The notes beneath the pieces were generated by a model. That model made no database searches. It saw only the letters and a list, made by a program, of their open reading frames with translations, and was not told the origin of the DNA. Positions 12,831 to 27,300 of a stretch of 64,000 nucleotides of DNA are shown here, in pieces. The DNA lies in contig RSEF01000001.1 in the NCBI GenBank assembly GCA_003993805.1, forward strand, positions 92,699,527 to 92,763,526. Direction: 5' to 3'. The DNA comes from Himantopus leucocephalus (taxonomy: Eukaryota > Chordata > Aves > Charadriiformes > Recurvirostridae). Position 1 is the stretch's first letter, and every line of letters starts with the position of its first letter. The position numbers were made by a program, and so were the translations under genes.

Positions 12831-15800
12831 AAACACCGCCCCCCCTCATATTTTCTATTATTATTCATTAAGGACTATAAGTATTAGTGTTGAAAGGAAA
12901 AATAAATATTTTGTTGTAATTATGACACACATTTTCCTGAAAATGTTTTGAAAATCAAAATGGGTAAGGGCAATAAGAGTGTTATACCCCCATGGAAGCA
13001 ATGGCAAACCTCGAAAACACAGGGGAAAATCAGACATAGTCATTGCAAATTCTCTGTGATGGAAATTACCTAATCTATGTTTGATGATCTCTGTGTGTAA
13101 TAGAGGATTTCCGTCTATGTTCTGTATTAGGGCCTAGCTAAGATCTAAGGACCAAGCAATGATGTATAATTATGAAATGGACAATAATAATTAAGGGCTA
13201 TGGAGTAATAGATGAGAGTAAAGGTTAACCAATATACTTTTGAAAAGGTTAGTGCTTCCCTTCTAAAATATGGAAAAAGAAGCATTAATTTTAAGGGTAT
13301 TGTTGATATCTTGGTCATATTATCTTACTCATACTTTGTAATATAATATTCTCGCATGTTCAAATGTTGTTGGGTCCCCTCTCAAGTGGATCAAAGGATT
13401 TACAATTTCAAGGTCAACACTTCTGCACATCCATGTGTTGAAAAGGTCTTGATAAATACATATGAGAGACTGTATGATACTCTTGTCTGTGATATTATGT
13501 GACTGAGGTAGACGAGCCAGGCTTTTCCCTTCATTCCCATTTTGAAGGGTAGGATGAAATGCTGGCATAAATGAATGCGATTTTACTTGGTTGTGCCCTC
13601 TTAACGCTAGTTATTAGTTTTGCTCTATGTGTTTATTGGCCAGCATGATTCTCTACCTCCCTTACTGCAAACTCTCATGTTCTCTCCTTTACGCTCCCAA
13701 CCACTTTTGAAGGCCAAAACCTTACAAATCCTTCATTCATAGCCTAGCAGGAGTCTTGATTTATGATAGAATAAATCAATGTGTTCTCATCAGGAGGGCA
13801 GAAACTTATGATAAAATGATTCTTCCAGCCCCACTGACACAGAGCGAAATACTGTGTTTTTAAAATTTTAAATTGCATGTAGTGCTTGTTAAAATTGACC
13901 CTCTCATCTTTCAGATGTTACCTGTTTTTTCAGTTGTCCATGATAATAATGATCCACCAAGACTATTCAATAATCTCAGCTTTAGAAGAATTTCTTCACC
14001 AGTATTGTTAGATTTTTTTAATGCTGTAGACAGCAAATGCATAAAAATTCTATTTCCTTACTAGTGAAAAAATTAAAACTCCCAGATATGCACTGCATAA
14101 AAAGGAAAAAGTTTGACATTGTAGATTAGCATCCAGTTAGGTTAACACAGACAAATCAGCTGAAGAAGCCAACATGAGTTTTCTCCCTCCTCCAGAAAAG
14201 ACAATGACCACATTCACCCTCATTCACCCTCTGCTCCAAATATGCCGAAGGTGAGAGTTTGTGCTGGTGTAGAGATCAGAGGCTAGGTGAGCCAAATGAA
14301 TATGCAATTTATTCCTGAGATTCTTAGCTTAGATTATCACAAAATATTACCAATCTCACAAAGTCTTTCATTCTCAGGACATAGAGTGAGATGTGACTTT
14401 GTAATTCAGTGGCTCTCTGTCATTAGGGGCTGTCCATAATTAATCCCCAAGCATATTACAGTTGCTCCACTGAACTTGTGTGCAGTGAGAGTGCAATACT
14501 CTAGGACAGTTATGTAGTTACTGCTGAAAATGCCATGTTTTGGGGTTGGAATTTTAAATTCTTTTCCCATCCTGTTTGTATTTGTGTATGTGAATGAGGG
14601 AGGATGAGAAATATTCTTAGAGCTCTGGAACATGTGGGCTTGAACTAGTGGAGCAACTGGGTTTAGGTGCCTATAGCAGACTGCAAAGTGTATTTGTACA
14701 GGAAGATATGCCAAAGAGGTCAACTGCCAGTGTCGCAGTATGTTCTCAGAAAAAATGTAAAAATGTCTTGGCTCAGTGTGGTGGAACCCAAACACACTGG
14801 CCTGGTGAATGTCCAGCTGGAGAAACTCTACCAGGACTGTGCAGCAGAGAGCAAGCTAGAAGCAGACAAGTCTGCTGCTTTTCTACACAGGTTTTATTCT
14901 ATTTTCTTCTAGACTTTTTTCCCCTCATCAGTCACTGAGGCCATAAGAGCATTTTTTTACCAGTTCTTTGGATGATACTTTAATTTTTAAGTTACACTAC
15001 AGTATTTGATGTTTACATCTCCTTGGGCCAGTGTATCTCCTTAAAGCCTCTTTAGTAAGATCCACATAAGTTTAGCTGTCTGAAAATCAGATATCTTGCT
15101 CAAGTCTAACTTCTCTTTACAGTTAACAAGGGCAGACTGGCCCCTTTGGGCAGTTGTTTATTCTGAGCATTATAGGTGCCTATCTCTGGGTGGTAAGAGC
15201 CTCTCTCTTGGAAGACTCCTCTCTTGGCAGTACCTGTTTCTCGGCAGTGATCAGAGCCCAGACAACTACCTTCAACCAGAAGCTAACTTTTCATGAACAA
15301 AGCCGGGGAGAGGGAGACTTTCCCTACGTTCCCCTAGATGTAAACAGAGACCAGTCCTTTTGCTGAAGCTCAAACATCATAGATTGATCTATATCCATAC
15401 TTCTGAGATCTTTTACAGTTTTGGAGACTGCTATTTGGAGAGACCCCAGAGAAAGGTAGCGAGCTAACTAAAAGCACTGTGAAGAATTAGGCATCTAGTG
15501 CTCAAATTTGCTTCTTGGTCATTTTTAGTCAGCAGCCTGGAGAGGTCCACTCACCTCTGGGTGAATGAGTGGTACTAGTATGTTGAGGAAGACATAGTAG
15601 GGTTGTGACAGCACTCATTTCAGTTTTTTTACACATCAGCAGCATGAGATAAACTAAGTCTAGGTGCACAGGAGAGAATGCAGTAGGGACTGACTTATAT
15701 CACTGTACCAGTCTGTTTTAGGCTTGTCTTGTTGTGTGAGCTTCTGTGAAGATAAAGATTAGGCATGGACTAGTCTAATTGGTTAGCATTTGTTTTGAGA

Positions 15801-16263
15801 AAGTTATCTTCTTCAGAAAGACACCAGCCACAGCTTTCATGTGTCAAGGATATAAATGATGGTTCCATTTGGAAAATCAAAGCCAATGTACAGTTTTAGT
15901 TAAGAGATCATAGAATGCAATATAAGGAAACCCCAATTTTTAGCTCTTTTCCCTGAAGCGTTAAGGATTGAATTTAATGATCCATATCTGAAGGACATGC
16001 TTGAGGCTGACAAGGTCAGAACTAATTTTACATGTGGTACGCAGATTTGAAACGACTCTCCTGAACCATAGAATGAATGATCTATTCAACTTCCCTCGGC
16101 AACAAGGTTCAATGAGTAGTAGCAGATTTTCCTGCTGTTTCAGGTATAATTACAGAATCACACAGGTGGTATTCAGTCTTTCTCTAATTTAATAAAACAA
16201 AAATTCTTCACATTGCCCCAAAGTTGAATGTTTTCTTTCTTTATAAATCTGGTTGGACAAAAT
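12831..16263. other. Unique sequence, no gene seen
   Basis: No transposon tail, RNA gene or recognisable exon. Two overlapping + strand open frames near 14648-14938 (96 and 81 codons) lack any known domain. Isolated CATAGAAT words at 15905 and 16058 resemble a CR1 octamer, but no flanking CR1 body is present. Confidence 0.65.
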
Positions 16264-16313
16264 GCAAAACAAAACCAAACCAAAGCAAAGCAAAACCGAA
16301 GCAAAACAAAACA
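16264..16313. repeat. A-rich (AAAAC/AAAGC)n low-complexity repeat
   Basis: About 50 bases of imperfect AAAAC, AACC and AAAGC units. It encodes a Lys/Gln/Thr-rich shadow peptide on the + strand, which is not a gene. Confidence 0.8.
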
Positions 16314-19300
16314 TTTTCTTGGTTTGTGGAGAAAATACTACATTTTGTGATATTTTGCCTAAGGTAAAATTTTTATGCAGACAAAAATCATTTAATACTT
16401 TACCAAGACAAACTTGTTGTGTTTGTGGTAGGCTATAAACATGCATCTGAATATGTGGTCCCTTCTCAGGATTTGTCCACGTACCATTTTAAAGGGGCTC
16501 TAAATTCTTCTCTTTTGTTCATGAATGCATGTTCAAAATGTTAGTTGCATCACATGCTTGTCCTTTGAGGCACCAGAGCCACACCAGGGATGTCAAGATG
16601 TTCAGAAAAAAATCACATTCCATTTTCTTTTTTTCTTGTATCACAGAAATTATTTTCCAAAGTTCAGCCTGTCCCACTACATTTACAAATGTAAATTTAC
16701 AAATGACTTGATCATAAAACTGTTTTCATCAACCATGCACATTCTCCGCTTTCAAAATGTGGGTAAGAAATGTATATACCAAAAATTTGAGAACTTTTAG
16801 TTTATTGGACAAAACTTTTAACTCTTCTGGGTAAATTCAGTGCTTAAGGTAAGTTTAAGAAGACTAACTTATTTTTCTAAATCAATCATTTGTTGTGAAA
16901 TAGAAAAAGAGATCATTTCTCATTTCAGCCGGAAATATGTCAGTCTTTTTCCCTGAGGCAAAAGTGGGTTTGTACAGACAGGAATTTTTCTCAATGAAAG
17001 CATTTTAGAAATGTATACATTGTTTGATAATTAGGTATTGTTCATTTAATGCCTTTTGATTCTTTAGTATAACTGCTGTATAAATTCTGTCTGTATAATG
17101 TGTCTATAAACATGCACAGGTCGTTTTATGTTTGAATTTATTCTGTCCTTGCATTTATGCTTTACCTTCAAATCTCTGAGTAGTTTTTCAGAAGTATAAG
17201 TCATAAGTTGTCCCTGAGATTTACTCTGGCCATGTCTGCAGGACACAGTGAAGTTTCTGGGCAAATGACTATGAACTGGCATACATCCTCAGTTTTGTAC
17301 AATTTCATGTGGAGATGTAAGCTCAGATCCTGAAAGGTATATATCAGTGTTAATGCAGTTTTGTAGTTGAACTAATAATCATATCTCTCAACAGCACTAA
17401 TTAATGTAGGCTCCATATCATGCTGATGCAGCTATGTTGTCCTTCGCTATCCAAATTAGATGAATGGGTGTTAATTTGCAGATTTTCAAACCACATTCCA
17501 TTGCTTTTAGTCAAATTCTACTAAATTGCAATATGTGATTATCTTACAACAGAAAGGCAGAGCTACTACTAAACAAATCACTTCACGCTTTTAGAGTTGA
17601 CTAGATCTAAGATTTTGGGTAAGTCAACCTGGAACTCTGTGGTAAAACCCTGAACTAGTCATGGGCCACTGAAGAGCTAGGTAGACAAAGGTGGATCCTT
17701 TTATAATTATGTGTTTTCTTAAGCTGCCTTTTATGAAGCTTCTCTAAGAAAAAGATGAAAATAAAGCTAAAAAAAAAGGCTCGAATAAAAATTGAAGATA
17801 CCATGTTTTGTTTTTTTTCCCAAACTGATCTGAAGAGCAAATGTAGAGAGTTGCTGTAGAGACCTGCAGCCAATGAATCTTTTTAAAGAAGATCTGACAA
17901 CAACTTGTAAAGCACAAATGAGGAAAAGAAACAACCAAATTAATTCCAAGTTGCTTTCTGCTGCTCCATTTATACATATAATTAAGGATTCCTCTATAAT
18001 TCAGAGTCGATCGAAGGCTGTTCAAACTTACACTGGCTGGTTAGGGTTCCTCGGAGGCTAATTTGCCTGCTAATAACTTCCTGACTAGTGTGTGACGGTG
18101 ACCTCTCTGATGCCTCCTGTGACCAGGGATGTGTACAGCAACGCAGTGTGTTATCACAAAATATGTTGTTATGTATAAAAATACATATATTTGGTATCAC
18201 AAAATATCTGTTAGGTCCTTCTTTATAGGGAAAGAAGAAGCTGTATGCAAAACAGCTTTTGGCCAAAATGTTTAAAATTAAGCTGGCCTGTGAAGATCTT
18301 CCGTTTCAGAAGGAACACTTAGCTGCCTATTTAAGGCAATTTTGATGAATATTGTGTTGCTAGAGTAATGCAAACAGGGCCTTAGCCTAGGGTATATAAA
18401 TGTAGTAACCACACATAACTGAGAAAGATAGCTTTTCCTTCCTCTGTGTAATGAAAAGTTGAAGGTCTGCCAAAAAAAGTTGAATTGCCAGAAATTCTGT
18501 CAATGTGAAGGCATCTTTCCGCCTGTAAATCAACTACACATTTAAATTACTTCCTTTCATAATCTATTAAAATGGTTTTGGCACAGTTGTTCTCTGTGTT
18601 ATGTTTATTGCATAATTTCATTTCATTTCTGGTCAGCAGTTGTTATTACTAAGTCTCAAATGCTATTGAAGGAGAGCATGCATCTTATTCTGTGAATGAC
18701 AAAAATGATCTAAAGTAAATATAAATATGTTTTTAAAGTTAAATTGAGAGGATTATCCTGGTTATTTAATCCACATGATTTGCCAGCCATTCAGACATAG
18801 CTGGAGCAAGACTGTTTTCATGCAAAATTAACTACTTTCTTAATGATCTGTTGATAATAAGGGTGTGCATGGAATTCACTCATTATTTCAAACTATATGG
18901 ACCTGTTGTTCATCAGGAAATGCTGTCTTTTAGTCCAAAACCACTGAAACATCACTTCTGAATTCATGGAAGGTGCTAGAAGCAATCAAAATCATTAAGA
19001 CTTCTGTTTCTAGGCTAAAGACAAGCTATATGAATAGATTGGAAGTTATAAAACATTGTAGCACTGTTAAATTCTGCATTTGGAAAGAAGAAACTGTTTA
19101 TAAAACCCATAAAATGTTTTTGGCAAAATATCTGTTGCACATTATATGAAGCTAATGAGCCAGCCAAAAAAACAGTAACACATTAAGAGTCCAGTTTACT
19201 TTTCTGTATATTTTAAAGGGCATTGTAAACAAGAATTGGTCCTTCCTCCACACCTTTACCACTAAAGAAGTTAAAGAATGCTATTTAGAAGAAAAATGGC

Positions 19301-19572
19301 TGGGTACATTTTCAGTAATGATTACAATACACTACACACAATGATCCCCCCAAAAAGGGTATTCCCAAAATGGAAGGAAATGAAGGTTGCTGGCTGGTGT
19401 CTCAGGCCCTGCATGATTGTTGAGTCCAGCTGCATTCAAACTTAAACGTATGAGGAAATGAAAAGTTCAACTTACCCTTCTGAAAATGAAGAAATTAACT
19501 TACTGGCTACTACTGCCAGTGTATTTGCCCTGTTCTGGGGAGTTACCAATGGCCACTGTGCATGGTACAGGA
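16314..19572. other. Unique sequence, no gene seen
   Basis: AT-rich sequence with short open frames only. I recognise no repeat family, RNA gene or coding exon here. Confidence 0.65.
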
Positions 19573-20344
19573 AATCACAAAATCACAAAGTCATGGAATT
19601 ATTGAGGATAGAAGGAACCTCTGGAGAACATATAGCTCAACACCCCTGCTTACAGCAGGATCAACTAGAGCATGTTGCTCAGGCCTGTGTCCCATTGGGT
19701 TTTAAATATATCCAAGGACGGTGACTCCACGCCCTTGCTGGGCAACCTGTGCCAGTGTCCAACCCCATCAAAGTACATTTTTTTATCTTATATTTACATG
19801 GCATCTCCTGCATTTCAGTTTGTGCCCACTGCCTTGTCAGCTCACTGGATATCACTGAGCGTGGCTCTGTCTTCTTTACTGACCCTTACCAGGTGTTTAT
19901 ACGCATTGATGAGATTTCTGCCTGAGCCTTCTCTTTTCCAGGCTGAACAGTCCTAGCTCTCTTAGCCTCTTTTATATGACAGATGCTCCAGGCCCTTCAT
20001 CATCTTTGTGGCCCTTCTTTGGACTCTTTCCAGTATGTTCATGTCTCCTGTACTGGGGAGGCCAGAACTGGACACAGTACACCAGGTGTGGCTTTACCAG
20101 TGACAAGTAGAGGGGAAGGATCACCCCCCTTGACCTGCTGGCAATGCTTCTCGTAACACTGCCCAGGAGGTGTTTGGTTTTCCATGTTACAAGGGCACGC
20201 TGCGGGCTCACATCAGCTTGGTGTCCACCAGGACCACCAGGACATTTTCTACAAAGTTGTTTTCCAGCCTTTTGAGCCCTAGCCTGTACTGGTACATGGG
20301 GTTGTTCCTCCCCAGGTGCAGTACTTTGCACTTCTCCTTGTTAA
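19573..20344 (-). mobile_element. CR1 LINE, older 5'-truncated copy with ORF2 C-terminus
   Basis: About 770 bases of CR1 in reverse orientation. The 3' tail at 19573-19600 holds decayed octamers (AATCACAA twice, then AGTCATGG). The 3'-UTR follows, with the GGTGACTCCACGCCCTTGCT stretch, then the ORF2 C-terminal region. On the minus strand the RT-proximal block reads KEKCKVLHLGRNNP (about 20300-20345), and the later block reads [17 protein letters not shown] in another frame, ending in [12 protein letters not shown]. At least two frameshifts separate these blocks, near 20205-20225 and near 20050, so the copy is dead. More substitutions and lost octamers suggest it is older than the copies at 28197 and 57869. 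Confidence 0.95.
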
Positions 20345-20747
20345 AATGTGCCATAATTAGCAGATATAAAAACTGATACATATGTTTGGGTTCCATTCAC
20401 TGGTCTAATTACAGCTGTCTTGAATATTGGTGGACGAATTGAAGTAAACTAACAGATTGGTTTTGTGTATTCTAGTTTACAGAGAAAGAAGTTTGTGTTA
20501 CTTTATCACTGTGTAAAAAAGATTCTCAGCTTTTAAATTTCTTGTGTTTGCATGCTGTCTTTTCAGTATTAACACTGCAGTTCTCTGTTCCTCTGCTCCT
20601 TATTCTGTAGCCATTATTATCTCAACTATACTAAATGGACATAACTTCTACCACAGTTGCTGCACAGTCTCCCTACCTTTTTTCCGCGTGTCATAGTAAT
20701 CTAATGCCTGGGAATTTTGCAAGTTACATTACACTTCCTACTACAGA
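20345..20747. other. Unique sequence between CR1 relics
   Basis: AT-rich sequence with no recognisable gene or repeat. Confidence 0.6.
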
Positions 20748-20930
20748 CCTATAGAAACATAGAAGTTGGAGGAAGCCTAAAACTCTTCTAAACTGAGTTT
20801 AGTCAGATCTGTGTCTCTGCTTACCCTGATTGTTCATCTATACTGTTTCTAACTCAAGCTCCCTCTTCACACTATTGCTTCCATGCTTCCTAAATCAACC
20901 CATATTCTTCCTGAATATACAGGCTTTGAA
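20748..20930 (-). mobile_element. Probable decayed CR1-type 3' end
   Basis: The stretch opens with ATAGAAACATAGAAGTTGG, which resembles the reverse-complement 3' tail of reptile and bird CR1 elements (hairpin-free octamer remnants followed by a GGAAGGGACCT-like block). The following bases drift from the consensus as I remember it. It could instead be chance similarity. No ORF2 sequence is preserved. Confidence 0.38.
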
Positions 20931-23216
20931 TCTTGAGTGCCCATGTAAAAGAAGGGCAGTAGTGGAACTGGGGATAGGAAAGGAACAGAGAGAAGAGATG
21001 CAAATTTCTCACTTCCAAAAGTAATTTTCAAATTAAGTGTGCATGGGGAGAGAACACTAGCCAGCTCTCTGCAGCATAAGATATTCAGAAAGATATTAAA
21101 TAGTTCATTTTCTTAGTCAGTACGTTCTCAGCCATTAAAACATAGATATGCTTTACTTAAGAGACTTACAGTTTGTTAAGATATTTGACAGAAAGAAGTT
21201 AATTTCCAGAAGCTACAATGAACATTTATTAAGATTTGAGGTTTAGTGTTCCTCAAAAGAAGTCCCCACCATGCCTATAGAACATCACTACACTAGAAAG
21301 CAGAAAAACATTTTGCCCTGTGAAATTGGTTTTGATATTTGGAAAATGAAATAATCCTATATTAAGATTAAAAAAAAATACTACTGGTGAGAAGAAAAGG
21401 GACAAATCATTCTGGAAAACAGAAATTTAATTTCTTTATGTTGGATGCCAGTGGACTGGGATAGCTGTAGTGCTTGGGAAGACCTTGTGCACAGGAAGCT
21501 AAACTCATTGTCACTCAGATTTGGATTAAAAGCTTGTGCAAAGCTTATGTTTTCCTGCAGAATGTTATGGCTTTGAAAAATCTTCAGTTTCCTGCATAAA
21601 ATGTTTTATTGGGATATTTCCATTTTAGTCTATGCAGAGATTTGAGGGTTATCTACATTGCAAAGAGTTTCTAAACCACATTTATGGTTAAGAGATGACA
21701 ACGTACCGTCTCTTTTTACAACCATTTAGAAGAGGCCTTTAACTGGAGGTGGTTAAATGGCAAATAAATAGTTAATATTAGAACAAAGAATACAGGTCTT
21801 TTCACGTGACAGTTTATCAAAGTGTCAGCAATGTTTATGATTCTCCATCTTAAAATCAGTTTTGTTTGTATTTTTCGAAGCACTGCAGCGTATAGACAGA
21901 GCACTGGCTCTGGCACTCAGGCTGTGCCAGTATCCCAGTATCCCCTAGTATATGCTACCTCAGGGTGGTTTTCATTTACAGAAGACCAAGACCTGATTTC
22001 CTTTGTATGTATATGAATAGCAGGGGGGAAAAAATCATGATTTGCAAGGGCACACAGCAGGAGACAAATAGAAAAATCTTCTCTACAGGGTCTCCATGAC
22101 AGAAGACACACAGGAGCATAATGGGGCATGTCTACGAGGTCAAGGGGCAGAGTGCGCCTGTTTATACAGTGGCTTCTGCATGTACCTCTCTGTTCAAGTC
22201 AGGAAGAAGGAGCTGAGCCGGGAAGAAGCAGCTCGTTAACACAGCTTTAGCAGAACATGCACCCACTCACGAGAAGAGAGAATAACAAATGGGCATTTTT
22301 GATATAGGAAAGACAATTCATTCCTTTTAAGACAAATATTTTCTGTTTGAGGACAGCACAGTACAACTCATACAAGATCTTTTCTTCATTTCATTAAAGT
22401 AAATTTAATCACTCTTAAGAGCATAAAATCTCCAATGACAACAAAACCCACATTTTTATTTTAGTCAGTTCTGACCCACTGATGCCTTCTTTCCAAGCTC
22501 TGACATTTGGGGACTAAGATGATTTTGGCCAAAGAACATGTTGCAGTGCAAAAACTTATGTTAATATACTTGCAGTTAAACAGCAAGTATACTTAAGACT
22601 TATTATTTTTCAGATACAGAATTTCCCTTGGCTGCAAGCTCAGCTTGTCCCTGCTGTGAGTGATTTCAAAAGCAAAAAAGCTGTGCCTATAGCTGAACCT
22701 ACAATCCAAGTTGCCACTTTTGGCTCACACAGGGACATTTAGCATCCTCTGAGTCTCATTCTAAATTAACTAACATTAATAAAGGAATAAAAACAGATTA
22801 TAAGAGGAAATATTAATGACTGTTTCCTTTTGTAACTGTGGCTAGATTTGTCCCTGGAGTCTGATTTGATTAACATGTGCTGACTGAAAATGGGTCTGAG
22901 CTGCAACAGTTTTAGAAAGTAGTTTTCTAATTCAACCTGCTGATTTCAGGAATGATCAAATCCAAAGATTTGGTTTAGCCCACTAGAGATATACAAGTAC
23001 CATAATTCTTCCCTGCAAAACTGGTTTCCCACCAGCTTCTTTGTTTGTTCTGGCCTATGGAACTGTGCCTCGTATCATATCACTGCACTGTGGGTGTCAT
23101 CAGAAATTTGATGCTGAAAATTAATAGGAGTTAAATTTTCCATACAGACATGAGAATTCATATATCCTGTACAGTGTGATACATGGAAGAATATTTATTT
23201 ACTTACTTATTTAGAG

Positions 23217-23217
23217 N
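23217..23217. other. Single-N assembly join
   Basis: One N between TTAGAG and TTAGAA, a short near-duplicate on both sides. It is consistent with unmerged contig ends. Confidence 0.55.
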
Positions 23218-24335
23218 TTAGAAACCTTACTGCAAGAGTTAGCTTTATGCAGACACATAATTGAATCAAGTAATGAAGCATGAATGCCTAATCCAAGTCA
23301 GTTCAAAGCTTGAATGACCATTAGGAACTTCTCTCATAATTTATGGGCCCAAAATTTGTTTGTAGAAAGCATATGCTGAATTATTTCAAACAACAAAGCC
23401 ATTGAAGAAAATTATAAGTGCATTGTAAAAAGTCCAGGAAGAATAAAATTGGTAATATTTGTTAATAAATTTATTAACTGTGATTGATTTGCTGAAATTA
23501 TGTTTTTCTAGAGATGCCTGAATCAAACACAAAAGACACAGGTTACAATTTCTTTAATGATTTAAGTAATGCAAAGTGATGTTTTTAAACTCACTTCCTT
23601 GGAATCACACACAATACATCAATTTATTACAATGCTTATTAGTTTATTGAAAACTAATCTACCCTTCTGAGGCTTTCAAAAATATTTGCTCTTGAGAATA
23701 TTTGATGCATTAATGCTTTAGAAAAGGTGAGGCATCTGTTCCACAAATTATCTCTGAGTGAAGGCTGAAACTCTCAGTGCATTCAGCAAGACATAAGTAA
23801 TTTATGTAATGATTTAATGTACTTGATTCGTACCTTGATACAATTATGATAGGAAAAGCTTCCCTGCTGACATTAACAGATACTATTGTAGATAGCTTTC
23901 TTGAAGACAGACCAGAGGCAATCTGCAAGGAGTAATATTCTGTGTGCCACAGGTAAAAATTTACTCTGCCAACCAAAGATTAGAAAAGGACATTTCTGTA
24001 AACAGGTTTAATTTAAAAGTCTCTGTTATTCTGTTTGCTGAAATTTTTCCTCATCTTGTTCATATCTAACCTATGTCTTTAATTAAAAAGAAGTTCTTTT
24101 TATATTCTTCCTGTAGAGCACTGGCCCAGAAATTCAGTTATGCAGTCTCCCACAATTCCTGTGTATTCAGATACGTATCATAATTTTCATCCTGAAGTCT
24201 CTCTAATGAGATAAATCAGAAAGTGTCTTGTAAGTACCTTGGAAACTGTTGGTTAAGACATTTAAAATCTGAATCTATTTATACTATGCATTTTTATTTA
24301 CCTCTAATGTTGCTTTCAAGAACAAAACAAACAAA

Positions 24336-24346
24336 CCCCCCCCCCC
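24336..24346. repeat. Poly-C run (11)
   Basis: Eleven C followed by four A. It is a simple homopolymer and prone to length error. Confidence 0.9.
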
Positions 24347-27300
24347 AAAATGTCATCAGCCTATTTAGCAGTAGTAACAGGGATGGACTGTACACAAAAC
24401 TGCACACACTGGAAAATAAGAAATGAGGCTACAATAACTCATTTGACAGGTTTTTTGACCGATGACTGGAACTAATGGGTTCAGTGTTGGAGTTACTCAG
24501 CAAGGGTTCCCTCCTATAAGGTTTCAAGGTATAGCAAAGGAGCATTGACCTTGCCTTGAAATTAATTGTAGACACTGGAACAGAAATGTGTAAGTAAATA
24601 TATCTTTTACTCAGGGAACTGGAAAGACACTGGTGTGGGGTCTGAGGACATTGCAATCAACATTCTTGTGGTTTTCAAAGAAGGACTCAAAAATATCTTT
24701 TGATTGCATATGTGAATGTGGTACTTTTTGAAAGTGTCAAACTGAAATTCTTGGTGTGCTGCTCACAAAGACAAGATTTAGAGTTGTACAAGAACATACT
24801 TGCTTTATCCTTATTTCTAAAACAGGCTGTCTATTTACTGGCAAAATTAGATGTTTGGGAAAATGTTGTCTATAACAGTTTAAACCAAGATGCCGTTTAG
24901 TCAGAGAATATGATTCAAACATAACTTGTAACAAGCATGCTAATAAGAAAAAGTGTCTGATATTTTTAACAAACTCATTTTCCCAGGGGCAGGAAAGGTT
25001 TTTCGAGAATGAGCTCTGCATTCTTTCTTCGTTGGATACTGGACAAGGACTAAATTTATATGAGCAGTTGACAAGGAGTTGGATTTTGTCAGCCATTGCT
25101 GTAGGGCATTGAGAAAGTCTTACAAGAGGGTTTGGGGTTTTATTTTTTGTTTTAGATTTTGTAGTGTGGTTGGTTTGGGGCTTTTTTAAAATTTATTTCT
25201 ATTCTTTCTGATTTTCAATGTGTCAAATCAACATTTCCTTCTGCTTATTCTCGACCACATCTTAAAAATCCTTTTCCTCTTCTTAGACTGGATAATTGCA
25301 GAAGTCAGTAGTAGGGCTTTTTATGACTAGCAAGCCCAATAGGGATTGATGAAGCCAAATGTAAACATCTACATCTGATCTGTGGAAAGATGTAGAAGTC
25401 TTTAGTCAATGGAGAAAAATATTTTCAGAAGTGATTGATCTCATCCTAAAACACACAACTATTGGTCCAATGAATCATGCAATAAAGTGCATATTTTTCT
25501 CCACTGCTTGCATATAGAACATAGAATGAAGAGCTCAGACGTATGTTTTTAGAGTGAAGGGATCTAAGCTACGTAAGAGTCCCAGCCTTCATATCTCATA
25601 CCTTAATTTATTAACTTACATTGCAAGTACGGTTAAATAAAAGCTGCAGGATAGATTATAACACAGTTAAAATATATTGTTCTGGTATTGATGTTTTCAT
25701 ATAAATGATATTATAAGTTTTTAAGACATTAAAAATCAAATATCAAAGGATGAAGACAAATTAAAATTAATTAAGAAGAGGAACCAGTTGCCTAAACATA
25801 AAATCCAGTGCCATTTAAGATGTCTTGGGATAAAAATTAGCAATAGACTTTTATATTTCCTAACAAGTGAATTCAGGCAAATTAATTTCACTCTGGATAC
25901 TTATGTTTGGACAACTGGATCCTGCTCTACAGATGGGATTCAGCTTGCATATTGAGATATCTATATTTCATTATGTCTAAACTCTCACTATAGTCAATGG
26001 ACATGTAGTCCCATTAGCATTAAATCAAATAGCCAATGGAGTCTAGACAACAGTACATCTTCATAAACTTAAATTCAGCAACCTAAGTAGCTCTCTAGGC
26101 TTCATTGAATTTACTCACAAGGTCTAGTTTGACATTCCCTGTGTCATATCACTCTGCCTCATTTGAATGCCTTTGATAATGTGGATCATATCAACTGTCA
26201 TTAAACACCCATATGACGATATCTGAATCAAGCTTCTAAATTTAAATTACTTAGTCTGTGAACTGAATCCCATCCTAAAGTGTTATTGATGCCCAAATGG
26301 GTAAAGACAGGCAATTTCTAATTCCATCTGAACAAGAAAAATAAATCTGAAATTAATGAATCAACATGCTATGCCAAATTATATTCGTTATCTTGTCCAT
26401 GAAGGAGTGATCCATGAATCTAGAGATTTTTTGGTTTTTTTTTTTGTTAAGGATCTGGAGTGGTAAATTCTTCATATGCCATTAAGATCTCACCTTGAGT
26501 GTATTTTGGTAATCAATAGACATATTCTTAATGAATGAAATTAAAAAGACATTTTAAAAAGAAGAAATCTCCTACTTTTTTAATCTGTATTTTTTCATAT
26601 GTTTCTAGTTAATGTTAAAAAGAAATCCTCAATAACTCTAGTTATTTTTTTCCTTTTCTTTAAATCCACCAAGAAAAAAAGTAGTTACTGATATCCGTGA
26701 CAGTTTGACTTTGTACCTGAATATTAAGTGAAGGTCATATATGTTTATGGAAGAACGTTAGAATGGCAAAAAAAAGAACAGGGATTGGCAGCTTCAATAT
26801 CCATATCTAAAATGATATATTGAATTATAACATAACATATTAAGCACATGTATATACAAATTAAGTAGAGCTTGATTTTTGCAGTGCAAAATACATGGAT
26901 GTGCAGACAGTAACCTAGAGTGGCGAGTAATTTTAGGCATATGAATAATTACTGAGTTTAACAAAGAGCAACATATTTTTTTTTTGCCATATACTTTCCA
27001 TATTCTTTTATGATTTTGTATATATATTGCAACGAAGGTGCAAACCATACATGTGTTCATGTGCTTTGATGGCTACAGTAAAGCTGTCACTGTTCACAAA
27101 AAATGAAACTAATGCCACTGCTCATATGACTTATTTTCTTTTTAAACGTTAGGCATTTTCTACTGTACATATGTTGCATGTTTGAAAGAGAAAGATACAG
27201 TACAGAAATAACAAAGTTGTTATATTTGAAGGAAAATGTGTTTGGATATTACTTGGTCTTGAGAAAATAATCATGTCCCTTTAGGATAATAGCCATTAAA

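Noticed and set aside
14648..14938. Overlapping 96- and 81-codon + frames that look slightly protein-like
   Set aside because: Two frames of the same strand cannot both be coding over the same bases, no known domain appears, and no splice or promoter signal decides between them.
15900..16090. CATAGAAT words suggesting another CR1 tail
   Set aside because: Single octamer-like words without a following CR1 3'-UTR body; chance matches are expected at this word length.
16189..16446. Frames over the AAAAC repeat on both strands
   Set aside because: They are produced by the low-complexity repeat at 16264-16313.
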